Source: Flavobacterium sp. WC2421
GTDB taxonomy: Bacteria > Bacteroidota > Bacteroidia > Flavobacteriales > Flavobacteriaceae
Reading direction: 5' to 3'
Length of the DNA: 64,000 nt
Assembly: GCF_040822115.1 (NCBI RefSeq)
Contig: NZ_CP162004.1
Coordinates: 2,728,001 to 2,792,000, forward strand
This document shows, piece by piece, positions 42,272-51,152 of the stretch. Under the pieces are notes generated by a model. It saw only the letters and a program-made list of their open reading frames with translations, made no database searches and was not told the DNA's origin. The position numbers and the translations under genes were made by a program. Within the stretch, counting starts at the first letter, position 1. Each line of letters opens with the position of its first letter.

Positions 42272-43117
42272 ATGAATTTCAATGTAAACTGTTCGCTTTC
42301 GTATGTTGTAAATGGTCCTACCACTTTCATCTTTAATATTCAAGCCTTAAATACCTATAGTCAAAAAGTCTTGCAAGAAAATATTCAGGTAGATCCACCA
42401 ATGTATTTAGAACAATATACTGCCCACGACGGTAGTTCTAGGTTTATTCGTCTTAAGGTTCTGCAACCCACTACTTTCACCTTAACATATTCAGCAGTTG
42501 TAGATATGAACTATAAAATCATAGATGAAAGTGCCTCTGCCAATGTCGTCGATGTAGTAGAATTAGACAGTTATATTGCTTCATTTCTGTATCCAAGTAG
42601 GTACTGTCAATCCGATCTAGTTATAGAATTCGCATACAATCAATTCGGGCAATATAATTCGGTTTACGAAACCGTTGTGGCTATAACTGAATGGATTTAT
42701 AACAATATTAGTTATACCAGCGGAAGCACAAATTCACAAACTTCGGCTATCGATACTTTAAATGATAGAGTAGGGGTATGTCGTGATTTTGCACACTTGG
42801 GAATAGCGCTGTGTAGAGCTTTAACAATTCCTGCGAGATACTTCACAGGATATGCGTATCAATTAAATCCACCCGATTTTCATGCTTGTATGGAAGTATA
42901 TATAGATGGAAACTGGATTGTATTTGATTCAACTAAATTAGCACCACTCAACGGATTAATAAAAATTGCTAACGGAAGGGATGCTGCAGATGCTGCTGTT
43001 GCCAGTATTTTTGGTGACGCTTATGGTACAAACGTAATTGTTGACTGCCAAGTAGTCGATCCATCATTTCAACCTTATAAATATGACGGAAATTATAAAG
43101 GTTTGTCTTTTCAATAA
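42272..43117 (+). CDS. Transglutaminase-like cysteine protease-fold protein
   Basis: This 281-aa protein has an N-terminal beta-sandwich (about residues 1-100) and a transglutaminase-like core. The catalytic triad is visible: C170 in VGVCRDFAHLG, H204 in DFHACMEVYI and D219 in VFDSTKLAP. These proteins cleave or cross-link amide bonds, and some are peptidases acting on modified proteins. No signal peptide is present. It has its own promoter-like motif and no partner genes. Confidence 0.9.
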   Translation: MNFNVNCSLSYVVNGPTTFIFNIQALNTYSQKVLQENIQVDPPMYLEQYTAHDGSSRFIRLKVLQPTTFTLTYSAVVDMNYKIIDESASANVVDVVELDSYIASFLYPSRYCQSDLVIEFAYNQFGQYNSVYETVVAITEWIYNNISYTSGSTNSQTSAIDTLNDRVGVCRDFAHLGIALCRALTIPARYFTGYAYQLNPPDFHACMEVYIDGNWIVFDSTKLAPLNGLIKIANGRDAADAAVASIFGDAYGTNVIVDCQVVDPSFQPYKYDGNYKGLSFQ

Positions 43118-43302
43118 AAAGGAATACCTAATTGTCATTTTGAATAAGTAAATAACAATCTTTGCCCTTTCTATGTGATTTCTCTCTAGAGTGGAAATGA
43201 TAAATAATTGAATTCTAGCAAGTAACTGTAATCTAAAACCAAAAATAAGTTGTTAATTTATATGTTATTTTCAAAAAGCGAAATGCTAATTAGAATCAAA
43301 TA

Positions 43303-44112
43303 ATGAAACAATCACAAAGAGGAGAATTTTATGGGCAAACGAACAAAACGATTCATTTAGATGGAATTACGTTGACCGATACCGTTTATACACACGATAA
43401 AGTAGATTGGCATTATCACGAAAATGCCTATTTTACTTTTATTTTGGAAGGAAATGTGATTGAAGGAAATAAAAAGGAGATATACAACTGCTCCGCAGGG
43501 AGTTTGCTATTTCACAATTGGCAAGAGCCACACTACAATATCAAACCCAAAGGATTTACAAGAGGTTTTCATATTGAAATAGAAAAAAAATGGTTTGATG
43601 ATTTAGAATTTGATGCGAATAATTTAGAAGGGAGTATCAATATTGCCAACTCTGATTTGAAATTTTTAATGTATAAAATTTTTAGAGAAACCAAAATGGA
43701 CGATACCACAAGTCCGCTTTCTATTCAAACTTTATTATTAGAATCCTTAGCCAAAATGTTAATTGATAAGCAAACTAAGGCGAATATTAAGCCTACTTGG
43801 GTTTCGGAAATCAATATGATATTGAATGAACAATTTACAGATGCACTTACCTTAGACTATTTGTCAAAAACGGTAAACATTCATCCTGTGCATTTATCAA
43901 GAGACTTTTCTAAATACTTTCATTCTAGTTTTGGAGAATACATTCGAAAATTAAAAGTCGAAAAATCATTGCGACTCATCTCTCAGAAAAAATTAAGTTT
44001 GACCACCATAGCCTTAGATTGTGGCTTTGCAGATCAAAGTCATTTTACCCGTTGCTTTAAAGAAATCAATGGAATTAATCCTTCTGAATATAGAAAAATT
44101 CTTTTCAGTTAA
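43303..44112 (+). CDS. AraC family transcriptional regulator
   Basis: The 269-aa regulator has an N-terminal cupin sensor (KVDWHYHENAYFTFILEG, SLLFHNWQEPHYN) and a C-terminal pair of HTH motifs ending in the AraC signature IALDCGFADQSHFTRCFKEINGINPSEYR. It lies 75 bases upstream of the serine hydrolase gene at 44188 in the same direction, so that gene is a candidate target. The ligand is unknown. Confidence 0.9.
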   Translation: MKQSQRGEFYGQTNKTIHLDGITLTDTVYTHDKVDWHYHENAYFTFILEGNVIEGNKKEIYNCSAGSLLFHNWQEPHYNIKPKGFTRGFHIEIEKKWFDDLEFDANNLEGSINIANSDLKFLMYKIFRETKMDDTTSPLSIQTLLLESLAKMLIDKQTKANIKPTWVSEINMILNEQFTDALTLDYLSKTVNIHPVHLSRDFSKYFHSSFGEYIRKLKVEKSLRLISQKKLSLTTIALDCGFADQSHFTRCFKEINGINPSEYRKILFS

Positions 44113-44187
44113 TTTTACCAATGTTAATTCTGTTCTATTTTTTAACTCATTTGGGTTATAGTTTTGTGCCTAAATAAGTAACCAATT

Positions 44188-45852
44188 ATGAAAAAGTTTT
44201 TCGCCACCATTTTAGTTAACTTGGTTTTTCTAACCAGTTTTGGACAAATAAAAAATGTAGTAGCCACCGAAGGCATTACAACCGATTTGCACAAAGCGAA
44301 TGTTGGAAAAATTACTTTCATGAATGGTAATATTCCATTAGTTCAATATAAAGAATCGGATTTCTTAACTTCCTTTAATTTAACTCGAAAATCAGACTTG
44401 AATATCCGGGTTTTCATGAATAATTCGGTTACCAATTATCTGCATCAATTGGCTCCCGATTTACCAATTGAAGAATTACTAAATGTAGGAAATCTTCAAT
44501 TTTTATTTTACATTGATGGCAAATTTATTTACAAAGAAAACATTCATCATGGTTGCAGTTTTGGATCTGGCGGTACTAAAAATGCGTCTACCACTTTCAG
44601 AGTGCCATTGACGAGTTCTAAAGGCGAAGATTGGTGGGCGATGTATCTTTGGGATCGATTTAAAACTAAGGGTGGAGAAAAAGCATTGACTGAAGGCAAA
44701 CACCAACTCAAAATGGAGATTAGACCCTATGTGAAAAGAGAAGAGGGTAGCGACGCAATAGTTGGTGATTTAATTGCTGCAGGTCAAGTACAACTTGTAA
44801 TTAAAACACCTAAAATAACGGCCGAACAAATGGCGATTCAAGCCATTCAACCCAATAGCGGTTGGGAGATTTCCAAATTGCCTTTTGACAAAACCAAAAT
44901 TGAAATGCTCAATTCGGAAATTGCCAAGTACAATTTGAAAGAAATCACCAGTATTGTAGTCATTAGAGAGGGAAAACTAATGCTGGAAGAATACTTTAAT
45001 GATGCCGATAGAAATACATTGCACGACACGAGATCCGCAGGAAAGTCATTTACATCCACTTTAATGGGTATGGCGATTCGTGATGGATACATTAAAAATG
45101 AAAATGAAACATTGAATTCTTTCTATGATTTAAAGCAATTTGATAATTATGAACCAATGAAAGACAGTATCACGATAAAGGATTTATTGACCATGAGTTC
45201 CGCACTTAATGGCTCAGATGCAGACGGTAATTCGCCAGGAAATGAGGAGAATATGTATCCTACAGCTAATTGGGTAAAATTTACCTTAGACTTGCCTATG
45301 GATCATTCGAAAATAAATGGAGGGAAATGGGATTATTTTACAGCCGGAGTTGTCGTATTAGGTGACATTTTAGACAAAAAAATTACCGGAGGATTAGAAA
45401 AATATGCCAGTGAAAAACTATTTAAACCTTTGAATATTACAAATTACCAATGGCAATATACGCCACAAAAAGTAGTGAATACGGCAGGAAGTTTGCAAAT
45501 GAGGTCTTTGGATTATGCTAAATATGCTCAATTATATAAAAACAAAGGCGTATGGAATGGAAAACAAATACTACCAAAAGAGTGGGTAGAAAAAACGTTC
45601 ACACACCAAATTCAAATTCCCGAAAGAGACAATCAGTTTTACAGTTATTTGTTCTGGAACAAATCGGTTTTCTATAAAGGTAAAAATTATGAAACCTATT
45701 ATTGTGCAGGAAATGGAGGCAATGAATTTATTATGTTTAAAGACCTTCCCATTACTATTATTATCACTTCCAAAGCATATAATAAACCCTATGCACATGC
45801 GCAAGCAGATACAATTGTAAAAGATTATATTTTGCCAGCGATAATTAAATAA
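44188..45852 (+). CDS. Exported beta-lactamase-fold serine hydrolase with N-terminal extension
   Basis: The 554-aa protein has a signal peptide (FATILVNLVFLTSFGQ) and a roughly 200-residue N-terminal region without recognised motif. A serine beta-lactamase/6-aminohexanoate-hydrolase-like domain follows, with SAGKSFTS (S283, K286). DYFTAGVVVLGDIL supplies the Tyr element, and CAGNGGNEFIMF the third element, with Gly replacing the usual KTG/HTG. It follows the AraC gene and ends at a terminator. An esterase or amidase role is more likely than antibiotic resistance. Confidence 0.85.
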   Translation: MKKFFATILVNLVFLTSFGQIKNVVATEGITTDLHKANVGKITFMNGNIPLVQYKESDFLTSFNLTRKSDLNIRVFMNNSVTNYLHQLAPDLPIEELLNVGNLQFLFYIDGKFIYKENIHHGCSFGSGGTKNASTTFRVPLTSSKGEDWWAMYLWDRFKTKGGEKALTEGKHQLKMEIRPYVKREEGSDAIVGDLIAAGQVQLVIKTPKITAEQMAIQAIQPNSGWEISKLPFDKTKIEMLNSEIAKYNLKEITSIVVIREGKLMLEEYFNDADRNTLHDTRSAGKSFTSTLMGMAIRDGYIKNENETLNSFYDLKQFDNYEPMKDSITIKDLLTMSSALNGSDADGNSPGNEENMYPTANWVKFTLDLPMDHSKINGGKWDYFTAGVVVLGDILDKKITGGLEKYASEKLFKPLNITNYQWQYTPQKVVNTAGSLQMRSLDYAKYAQLYKNKGVWNGKQILPKEWVEKTFTHQIQIPERDNQFYSYLFWNKSVFYKGKNYETYYCAGNGGNEFIMFKDLPITIIITSKAYNKPYAHAQADTIVKDYILPAIIK

Positions 45853-45882
45853 AAGAAATAATGAAATTGTAAAAAAGAATAT

Positions 45883-45919
45883 ACCTAGAATGAAAACCAT
45901 TTTTGTTCTAGGTTTTTTG
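45883..45919 (+). terminator. Rho-independent terminator
   Basis: Stem ACCTAGAA / TTCTAGGT with a 15-base loop and a T-run follows the serine hydrolase gene. A very similar CCTAG/CTAGG hairpin ends the nitroreductase gene at 47732. Confidence 0.75.
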
Positions 45920-46071
45920 TTTATCATAAAGTCGTTTAAGTTTGAAATATATGGAGTAGGAGTACTTCAATATGTTGTATTAAGTATTGTTGTCTAATAA
46001 AAGCCAACAATAAATGAAATGGATAATAGATTTTCATATTGTAACAGTTGTTAAAATAATAATAATCTTTC

Positions 46072-46099
46072 ACAATTAAATTGTACACAATTTAATTGT
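46072..46099. promoter_or_regulatory. Tandem OhrR operators
   Basis: Two near-palindromes, ACAATTAAATTGT (46072-46084) and ACAATTTAATTGT (46087-46099), closely match the OhrR operator described for Bacillus subtilis (TACAATTAAATTGTA). They overlap the presumed -33 region just upstream of the -7 box at 46104, a position that allows repression. Confidence 0.85.
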
Positions 46100-46103
46100 G
46101 AAC

Positions 46104-46111
46104 TATATTTG
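46104..46111 (+). promoter_or_regulatory. -7 box TATATTTG of the ohrR-ohr operon
   Basis: TATATTTG fits TAnnTTTG and lies 18 bases before the ohrR ATG. A TTG at 46081-46083, inside operator 1, is 20 bases upstream and is a good -33 candidate. Confidence 0.7.
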
Positions 46112-46129
46112 TACCATCAAAAAGTAAAG

Positions 46130-46549
46130 ATGAAAGACCAATTAAATATTAGCGAGCAAGTTTGTTTTCCTGTGTACGTATTTGCAAAGGAAATTATAAA
46201 TCAATATCGTCCTTTGTTAGAAGAGTTACAACTTACTTATCCGCAATATTTGGTGATGCTTGTACTTTGGGAATACAAAGAACAGACTGTAAATCAACTT
46301 GGAGAAAAATTAAAACTAGATAGTGGTACGTTAACCCCTTTGCTAAAAAGAATGGAGCAAAAAGAATTTGTTTCAAGAATTAGAAGTACGGTTGATGAAC
46401 GATTGGTTAATATTTCACTAACCGAAAAAGGACTAGCATTAAAAGAAAAAGCATCCTGTATTCCGGGTCAATTAATGGAATCTATGAATGTTTCAGCAGA
46501 AGATTTGTTAAGCTTAAAAAATATAATAACTAAGATATTAAAGAAATAA
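46130..46549 (+). CDS. ohrR: MarR/OhrR family organic-peroxide sensor repressor
   Basis: The 139-aa winged-helix protein begins MKDQLNISEQVCFPVYVFAKE. C12 corresponds in position to the peroxide-sensing Cys of OhrR. The HTH (QTVNQLGEKLKLDSGTLTPLLKRME) and wing (RSTVDERLVNISLTEKG) are clear. The ATG at 46130 is chosen; the in-frame TTG at 46109 lies within the promoter. It is two bases from ohr, with two operators overlapping its own promoter, so it should be autoregulated and derepressed by organic hydroperoxides. Confidence 0.92.
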   Translation: MKDQLNISEQVCFPVYVFAKEIINQYRPLLEELQLTYPQYLVMLVLWEYKEQTVNQLGEKLKLDSGTLTPLLKRMEQKEFVSRIRSTVDERLVNISLTEKGLALKEKASCIPGQLMESMNVSAEDLLSLKNIITKILKK

Positions 46550-46551
46550 AA

Positions 46552-46974
46552 ATGAAAGCAATTTATACAATTAATGCTACCGCAACTGGTGGTAGAAATG
46601 GACAAGTTAAAAGTGAAAATGGAATTATCGATTTAGAAGTGAGATATCCCAAATCTTTAGGTGGAGCAAATGATGAATATGCAAATCCGGAAATGCTTTT
46701 TGCAGCGGGTTATTCAGCTTGTTTTGATAGTGCACTCAACTTGATCATAAAAAAAGAAAAAATACAAACAGGTGAAACTTCGGTAACTGCCCAAGTAAGT
46801 ATTGGACAAATTGAAAATGGTGGTTTTGGATTAGAAGCGGAACTGCATGCTAATATTCCTGGAGTATCCATGGATGAAGCACAATCATTAATTGAAAAAG
46901 CACATCAAGTTTGTCCCTATTCTAATGCAACTAGAGGTAATATGCTAGTGAAGTTGACTGTTTCAAACAATTAA
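46552..46974 (+). CDS. ohr: Organic hydroperoxide resistance protein Ohr
   Basis: The 140-aa peroxidase carries both redox cysteines: C57 in AAGYSACFDSAL and C121 in HQVCPYSNATRGN. The N-terminal YTINATATGGRNGQVKSENG block is typical of Ohr. It reduces organic hydroperoxides through a Cys-based, lipoamide-dependent mechanism in the cytoplasm. It is co-transcribed with ohrR and controlled by the operators at 46072-46099. Confidence 0.95.
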   Translation: MKAIYTINATATGGRNGQVKSENGIIDLEVRYPKSLGGANDEYANPEMLFAAGYSACFDSALNLIIKKEKIQTGETSVTAQVSIGQIENGGFGLEAELHANIPGVSMDEAQSLIEKAHQVCPYSNATRGNMLVKLTVSNN

Positions 46975-47035
46975 ATTGACAATAAGTTTCGTACTAATTT
47001 CCATCACATATTACCTATAAATACAATAAAAAAAA

Positions 47036-47671
47036 ATGACACTATTAGAAAATTTAAACTGGAGACATGCCGTAAAAGCATATGATCCAACCAAAAAAGT
47101 AAGTGCAGCAGACATTGATAAAATTGTAGAAGCGGCACGTTTAGCGCCAACTTCGTCAGGATTGCAAGCATTCCAAGTGATTGTTGTTGAAAATCAAGAA
47201 TTAAAAGAAAAATTAGTAAAAGGAGCTTTGAATCCAGAATGTATGAGAGATTGTTCTCATGTGGTCGTTTTTGCTGGATGGGATCGTTATACTGCTGAAC
47301 GAATTGATAAAGTTTATAATCATACAACTGATGTTCGTGGATTACCAAGAGGGCGTTTTGATAGCTATACTGATATGTTGAAGAAAATCTACCTAGCACA
47401 ATCTGCCGAAGAGAATTTTGCTCATATCGCCAGACAAACGTATATTGCACTTGGTCTTTCTTTGGCGCAAGCCGCTGAACTAAAAGTAGATAGTACACCA
47501 GTCGAAGGTTTTAACAACACTGTAGTTGATGAAATCTTAGAATTAGACAAAAGAGGATTAAAAAGTGTTTCTTTGATGTATGTAGGTTATGCTGACACAC
47601 CAAACGACTGGATTGCTCCCATGAAAAAAGTAAGAACCCCTAAAGAAGAATTTGTAATAGAGTTGAAATAA
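47036..47671 (+). CDS. NAD(P)H-dependent nitroreductase-family oxidoreductase (NfsB-like)
   Basis: The 211-aa flavoprotein opens LLENLNWRHAVKAYDPTKKV and has ARLAPTSSGLQAFQVIVV, an FMN-binding pattern of the nitroreductase family. FAHIARQTYIALGLSLAQAAELKVDSTPVEGF is characteristic of the NfsB/dihydropteridine-reductase-like group. It probably reduces quinones or nitro compounds with FMN. It lies 61 bases after ohr in the same direction, so it may share the oxidative-stress regulation, though no operator is seen in that gap. Confidence 0.88.
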   Translation: MTLLENLNWRHAVKAYDPTKKVSAADIDKIVEAARLAPTSSGLQAFQVIVVENQELKEKLVKGALNPECMRDCSHVVVFAGWDRYTAERIDKVYNHTTDVRGLPRGRFDSYTDMLKKIYLAQSAEENFAHIARQTYIALGLSLAQAAELKVDSTPVEGFNNTVVDEILELDKRGLKSVSLMYVGYADTPNDWIAPMKKVRTPKEEFVIELK

Positions 47672-47731
47672 ATAGTTCAATTAGAATATTCCAGCTTAGA
47701 TTCTAGATTTATAAAAGTAAATTATTCAATT

Positions 47732-47770
47732 AAAACCTAGTCCAAAACCCAGTTTTGTTCTAGGTTTTTT
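47732..47770 (+). terminator. Rho-independent terminator
   Basis: Outer stem AAAACCTAG / CTAGGTTTT with an inner CAAAAC/GTTTTG pairing and a T-run after the nitroreductase gene. The remaining spacer to 48017 is AT-rich and shows no gene. Confidence 0.7.
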
Positions 47771-48017
47771 GCGTTTTTAGTAAGAGCTTTAAAATCAATT
47801 TGTATTCCTCTTTTTTTTGTAATCTATAAAAAACACAAACAATGGTTTATTATTTCGCTACAAAAAAAAAGTATTTAAATCTATGATAATTAAGTACTTG
47901 TGATAATTCCATAAATATTTTTATTAACTTTAAGATGCAAATGAATAATGGAAGCAGATACCATTTTAAAAAACGGCTTGGTACTGAATTTAATTTAGTG
48001 TCACAAAAATAAAGACG

Positions 48018-48290
48018 ATGCCAAAATATGTAATTGAAAGAGAAATTCCTGGAGCTGGTAAACTTACCCCACAACAACTAAAAGATATCTCGCAAACCTC
48101 TTGTAATGTGTTGGATAAAATGGGTTCCGAAATAAAATGGCACAATAGCTTTGTAGCCAAAGATAAAATTTATTGTGTATACACTGCGCCTAATGAAGAT
48201 ATGGTGCGTGAACATGCTAAACTAGGTGGTTTTCCAGCTAATGCAGTTAGTGAAGTATTTGCCGAAATAAATCCAAATACCGCACAATAA
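48018..48290 (+). CDS. DUF4242 (nickel-binding-like) domain protein
   Basis: This 90-aa protein, KYVIEREIPGAGKLTPQQLK with KIYCVYTAPNEDMVREHAKLGGFP, matches the small DUF4242 ferredoxin-like fold (SCO4226-like). One member binds nickel, but the physiological role is unclear. The conserved W-H (IKWHNSFV) and EHA (REHAKLGG) positions are present. It is monocistronic with a terminator just after. Confidence 0.85.
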   Translation: MPKYVIEREIPGAGKLTPQQLKDISQTSCNVLDKMGSEIKWHNSFVAKDKIYCVYTAPNEDMVREHAKLGGFPANAVSEVFAEINPNTAQ

Positions 48291-48321
48291 AATATCCTAT
48301 TTATTTCAAAAAAATGGAAGC

Positions 48322-48351
48322 TACACTTTTAGGTAAGGTGTAGTTTTTTTG
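48322..48351 (+). terminator. Rho-independent terminator
   Basis: Stem CTACAC / GTGTAG extended by a wobble and an A-T pair, with a T-run, after the DUF4242 gene. Confidence 0.65.
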
Positions 48352-48520
48352 TGCTTGGAGTAGGCAAATAACTGCTTCAAATCCTTTGTTTCTAAAAATG
48401 GATTGTCATTTATAAAAAAGAAAAAGGAAATTCAATGAAAGGCATTTAACGTTATCTAGTTTATTTTTTTAAATTCGTAAGTGAAAATTAGTACAGATAA
48501 TAAAAATAAAACATCCATAT

Positions 48521-49621
48521 ATGAAAGTTAAAAATATTTTCACCGTCTTTATAGCCATTCTAACCATAAATTGCATTGCACAACAAAAAGTACTTAAAGT
48601 AGGAATTATTGGTCTTACACACACTCATGTTCATGGGATTTTGGGAATTAAAGACCGGGGAGATATTGATATTGTGGGTATTGTGGAAACGAATCGAGAG
48701 TTAGCGCAACGTTATGCTGATCAATATCATTTCTCCATGGATTTAGTTTATAATACGATGGATGAAATGATTGCTAAAAAACATCCAGAGGCAGTTACCG
48801 CTTTTGGAAGTATTTATGAGCATTTAGGCGTTGTAGCCACTTGTGCACCAAAAGGCATTCATGTAATGGTAGAAAAACCATTGGCAGTAAGTTTGGAGGA
48901 TGCCAAAAAAATGGAGGTTCTTGCAAAGAAATACAAGATTAAATTATTGACGAATTATGAGACCACTTGGTATCCGTCAAATAAGGAATCCTATGATTTA
49001 GTGAAGGCAGGAAAAATTGGAGACTTACGTAAAGTGGTGGTGCATGATGGACACAGAGGACCTAAAAAAATTGGAGTGAATTCGGAGTTTTTAGATTGGT
49101 TAACGGATCCTGTACTGAATGGAGGAGGGGCTATAACTGATTTTGGTTGTTATGGAGTTAATTTAATGACTTGGTTAATGGAAGGTAAGAAACCCAAAAC
49201 GGTTACAGCCATTACGCAACAATTACAAAAAGAAAACAATCCAAAAGTAGATGATGAATCTACTATATTATTGACTTATGATACTGCAAATGCTACGATT
49301 CAAGGTTCGTGGAACTGGCCAATAGGAAGAAAGGATATGGAAATTTACGGCTTAACTGGAGCTATTTATGCCGATAATAAAAATGACATACGAGTAAGAA
49401 TGGCAGAAGGGTATGACGGTTTTACTGAAGATGGGCATAAAGCTACCGCACTTCAAGCTCCTTATAATGATCCATTTGCTTTTTTTGCAGCGGTGATACG
49501 AGATGAAATTACTTTAAAGCCTTACGACCTTTCTTCTTTGGAAAATAATATGATTGTTATGGAAATCCTTGATGCTGCTATAAAAAGCAGCAAAACAAAC
49601 CGTACGATTGAAATAAAATAA
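48521..49621 (+). CDS. Gfo/Idh/MocA family oxidoreductase, exported
   Basis: The 366-aa protein starts with a signal peptide (IFTVFIAILTINCIAQQ). A Rossmann fold follows with VGIIGLTHTHVHGILGI and the family EKPLAVS motif (VMVEKPLAVSLEDAKKM). The catalytic-domain segment is GGGAITDFGCYGVNLMTWLM. These enzymes oxidise or epimerise sugars, often making 3-keto sugars with a tightly bound NAD. Export of a Rossmann enzyme is typical of Bacteroidota glycan pathways. It is four bases upstream of a GNAT gene, with a DUF1080 gene next. Confidence 0.9.
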   Translation: MKVKNIFTVFIAILTINCIAQQKVLKVGIIGLTHTHVHGILGIKDRGDIDIVGIVETNRELAQRYADQYHFSMDLVYNTMDEMIAKKHPEAVTAFGSIYEHLGVVATCAPKGIHVMVEKPLAVSLEDAKKMEVLAKKYKIKLLTNYETTWYPSNKESYDLVKAGKIGDLRKVVVHDGHRGPKKIGVNSEFLDWLTDPVLNGGGAITDFGCYGVNLMTWLMEGKKPKTVTAITQQLQKENNPKVDDESTILLTYDTANATIQGSWNWPIGRKDMEIYGLTGAIYADNKNDIRVRMAEGYDGFTEDGHKATALQAPYNDPFAFFAAVIRDEITLKPYDLSSLENNMIVMEILDAAIKSSKTNRTIEIK

Positions 49622-49625
49622 AATA

Positions 49626-50108
49626 ATGAAAGAATTACAAATTGCTACTTACGAACCCAAATACCATAAAGAATATAAAAGACTTTCTATAGAATGGTTA
49701 GAGAAATATGGTTTATTAGAACCCGCAGATATGCCGATGCTTGACTTTCCAAAAGAAGAAATTCTAGATAAAGGTGGTTCAATTTTTCTGGCTCATTATG
49801 ACAATACTATTGTGGGAACTATTTCGATAATAAAAGAAGGGAGAAATAATTTTGAGATACTAAAATTAGGAGTTAATTCAGACTATCAAGGATTAGGGAT
49901 TGGACGAAAACTGATGGTACATTGTCTTGATATTTGCAAAAAGAGTAATGCTGAAGCCATTATTTTGGAAACCAATACTAAATTGTTGAGCGCCATTGCA
50001 CTTTATAAAAGCTTAGGTTTTAAAGAAATTCCTTTAACGGATTTAATGTATCAAACCGCCGATTATAAAATGGAGTTGATCCTTGCAGATTGGATTTTGA
50101 CAAATTAA
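49626..50108 (+). CDS. GNAT family N-acetyltransferase
   Basis: The 160-aa enzyme has motif A VNSDYQGLGIGRKLMVHC, preceded by GTISIIKEG, and motif B SAIALYKSLGF. It is a close paralogue of the GNAT at 31501-31974. It follows the Gfo/Idh gene by four bases, so the two are translationally linked. The substrate is unknown. There is no signal peptide, in contrast to the exported neighbours. Confidence 0.88.
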   Translation: MKELQIATYEPKYHKEYKRLSIEWLEKYGLLEPADMPMLDFPKEEILDKGGSIFLAHYDNTIVGTISIIKEGRNNFEILKLGVNSDYQGLGIGRKLMVHCLDICKKSNAEAIILETNTKLLSAIALYKSLGFKEIPLTDLMYQTADYKMELILADWILTN

Positions 50109-50263
50109 AAAGAATCAAATAACAGGATTAAATAGATTGCTAGAATTCGGTTATTTTTAACAACATAATAATTAAAGCTTATTTTTTTTTTAGTTATGAT
50201 GCAAAAAGATAGCTATTTTATTATAAATTTATACTTTGTCCAATAAAATTAATTTAGTCAGTT

Positions 50264-51058
50264 ATGAAATTTAAAAAAGTTAGCAGTTATTTATTATTAG
50301 TTGTTTTATTTTCAACTACAATTGCAATGGCACAACATACGGTGATTAATACGCCACCAGATGTATCTCCTATGCCAATGAAACCAGAAATGACCGAAAT
50401 TTGGGAGCCCCAAGTTAGTGTAGTTACACCTGCAAAAAAGTTAGGGGATGCACCTTCTGACGCGATTATATTATTTGACGGTAAAAATATGGATCAATGG
50501 GTAAGTCAAAAAGACGTTACCAAACCTGCGGCCTGGAAAATTGTGAATAACGATTATATGGAAGTAGTTCCTGATGCTGGAGGAATTCAAACTAAAATGC
50601 AGTTTGGCGATTGTCAATTGCATATTGAATGGAGTGCCCCTGATGTTGTGATTGATGGAGGACAATGGAGAGGAAATAGCGGTGTGTTTTTCCAAAATAG
50701 ATACGAACTACAAGTATTAGATTCGTATAACAACAGAACCTATAGTAATGGACAAGCGGGAAGTATTTATAAAGATCACCCACCATTAGTAAATGCAATG
50801 AAAACACCTTTGGAATGGAATACCTATGATGTAGTTTATACAGCACCTCGCTTTAAAGCGAATGGTCTCATTGATGCACCAGCAAGAATTACTGTTTTTC
50901 ACAATGGGGTTTTGGTACAAAACAATACAACCATAAATGGTTTAACATTGTATTCTGGTTTGCATAATTATCCTTCTTCTCATGGAGATGATGTGATTTC
51001 GTTACAAGAACACGGTTGTAAAACACAGTTTAGAAATATCTGGCTTAGAAAATTGTAA
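50264..51058 (+). CDS. DUF1080 (3-keto-disaccharide hydrolase-like) exported protein
   Basis: The 264-aa protein has a signal peptide (YLLLVVLFSTTIAMAQ) and one concanavalin-like DUF1080 domain with AIILFDGKNMDQWV, FGDCQLHIEWSAP, GNSGVFFQNRYELQVLDSY and GSIYKDHPPLVNAM. Characterised members cleave 3-keto-glycosides produced by Gfo/Idh oxidoreductases. The Gfo/Idh gene upstream therefore fits a keto-glycoside pathway (inference). It ends at a strong terminator. Confidence 0.9.
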   Translation: MKFKKVSSYLLLVVLFSTTIAMAQHTVINTPPDVSPMPMKPEMTEIWEPQVSVVTPAKKLGDAPSDAIILFDGKNMDQWVSQKDVTKPAAWKIVNNDYMEVVPDAGGIQTKMQFGDCQLHIEWSAPDVVIDGGQWRGNSGVFFQNRYELQVLDSYNNRTYSNGQAGSIYKDHPPLVNAMKTPLEWNTYDVVYTAPRFKANGLIDAPARITVFHNGVLVQNNTTINGLTLYSGLHNYPSSHGDDVISLQEHGCKTQFRNIWLRKL

Positions 51059-51082
51059 AAACTCAATTTTATAAAAGCATAT

Positions 51083-51118
51083 AAAAAAGCCACTAAGTAC
51101 AGTACTTAGTGGCTTTTT
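51083..51118. terminator. Bidirectional hairpin terminator
   Basis: AAAAAGCCACTAAGTAC / GTACTTAGTGGCTTTTT palindrome between the converging DUF1080 and efflux operons. Confidence 0.85.
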
Positions 51119-51152
51119 CGGAATTAGTAAACATTGTATTTTAGAAATTCTA

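Noticed and set aside
40335..45852. Antibiotic-resistance beta-lactamases
   Set aside because: Both proteins have class-C-like SxxK folds with accessory domains typical of esterases or peptidases; nothing indicates beta-lactam hydrolysis.
47004..47498. Minus-strand frame of 164 codons opposite the nitroreductase gene
   Set aside because: It is a shadow of a clear flavoprotein gene on the plus strand.
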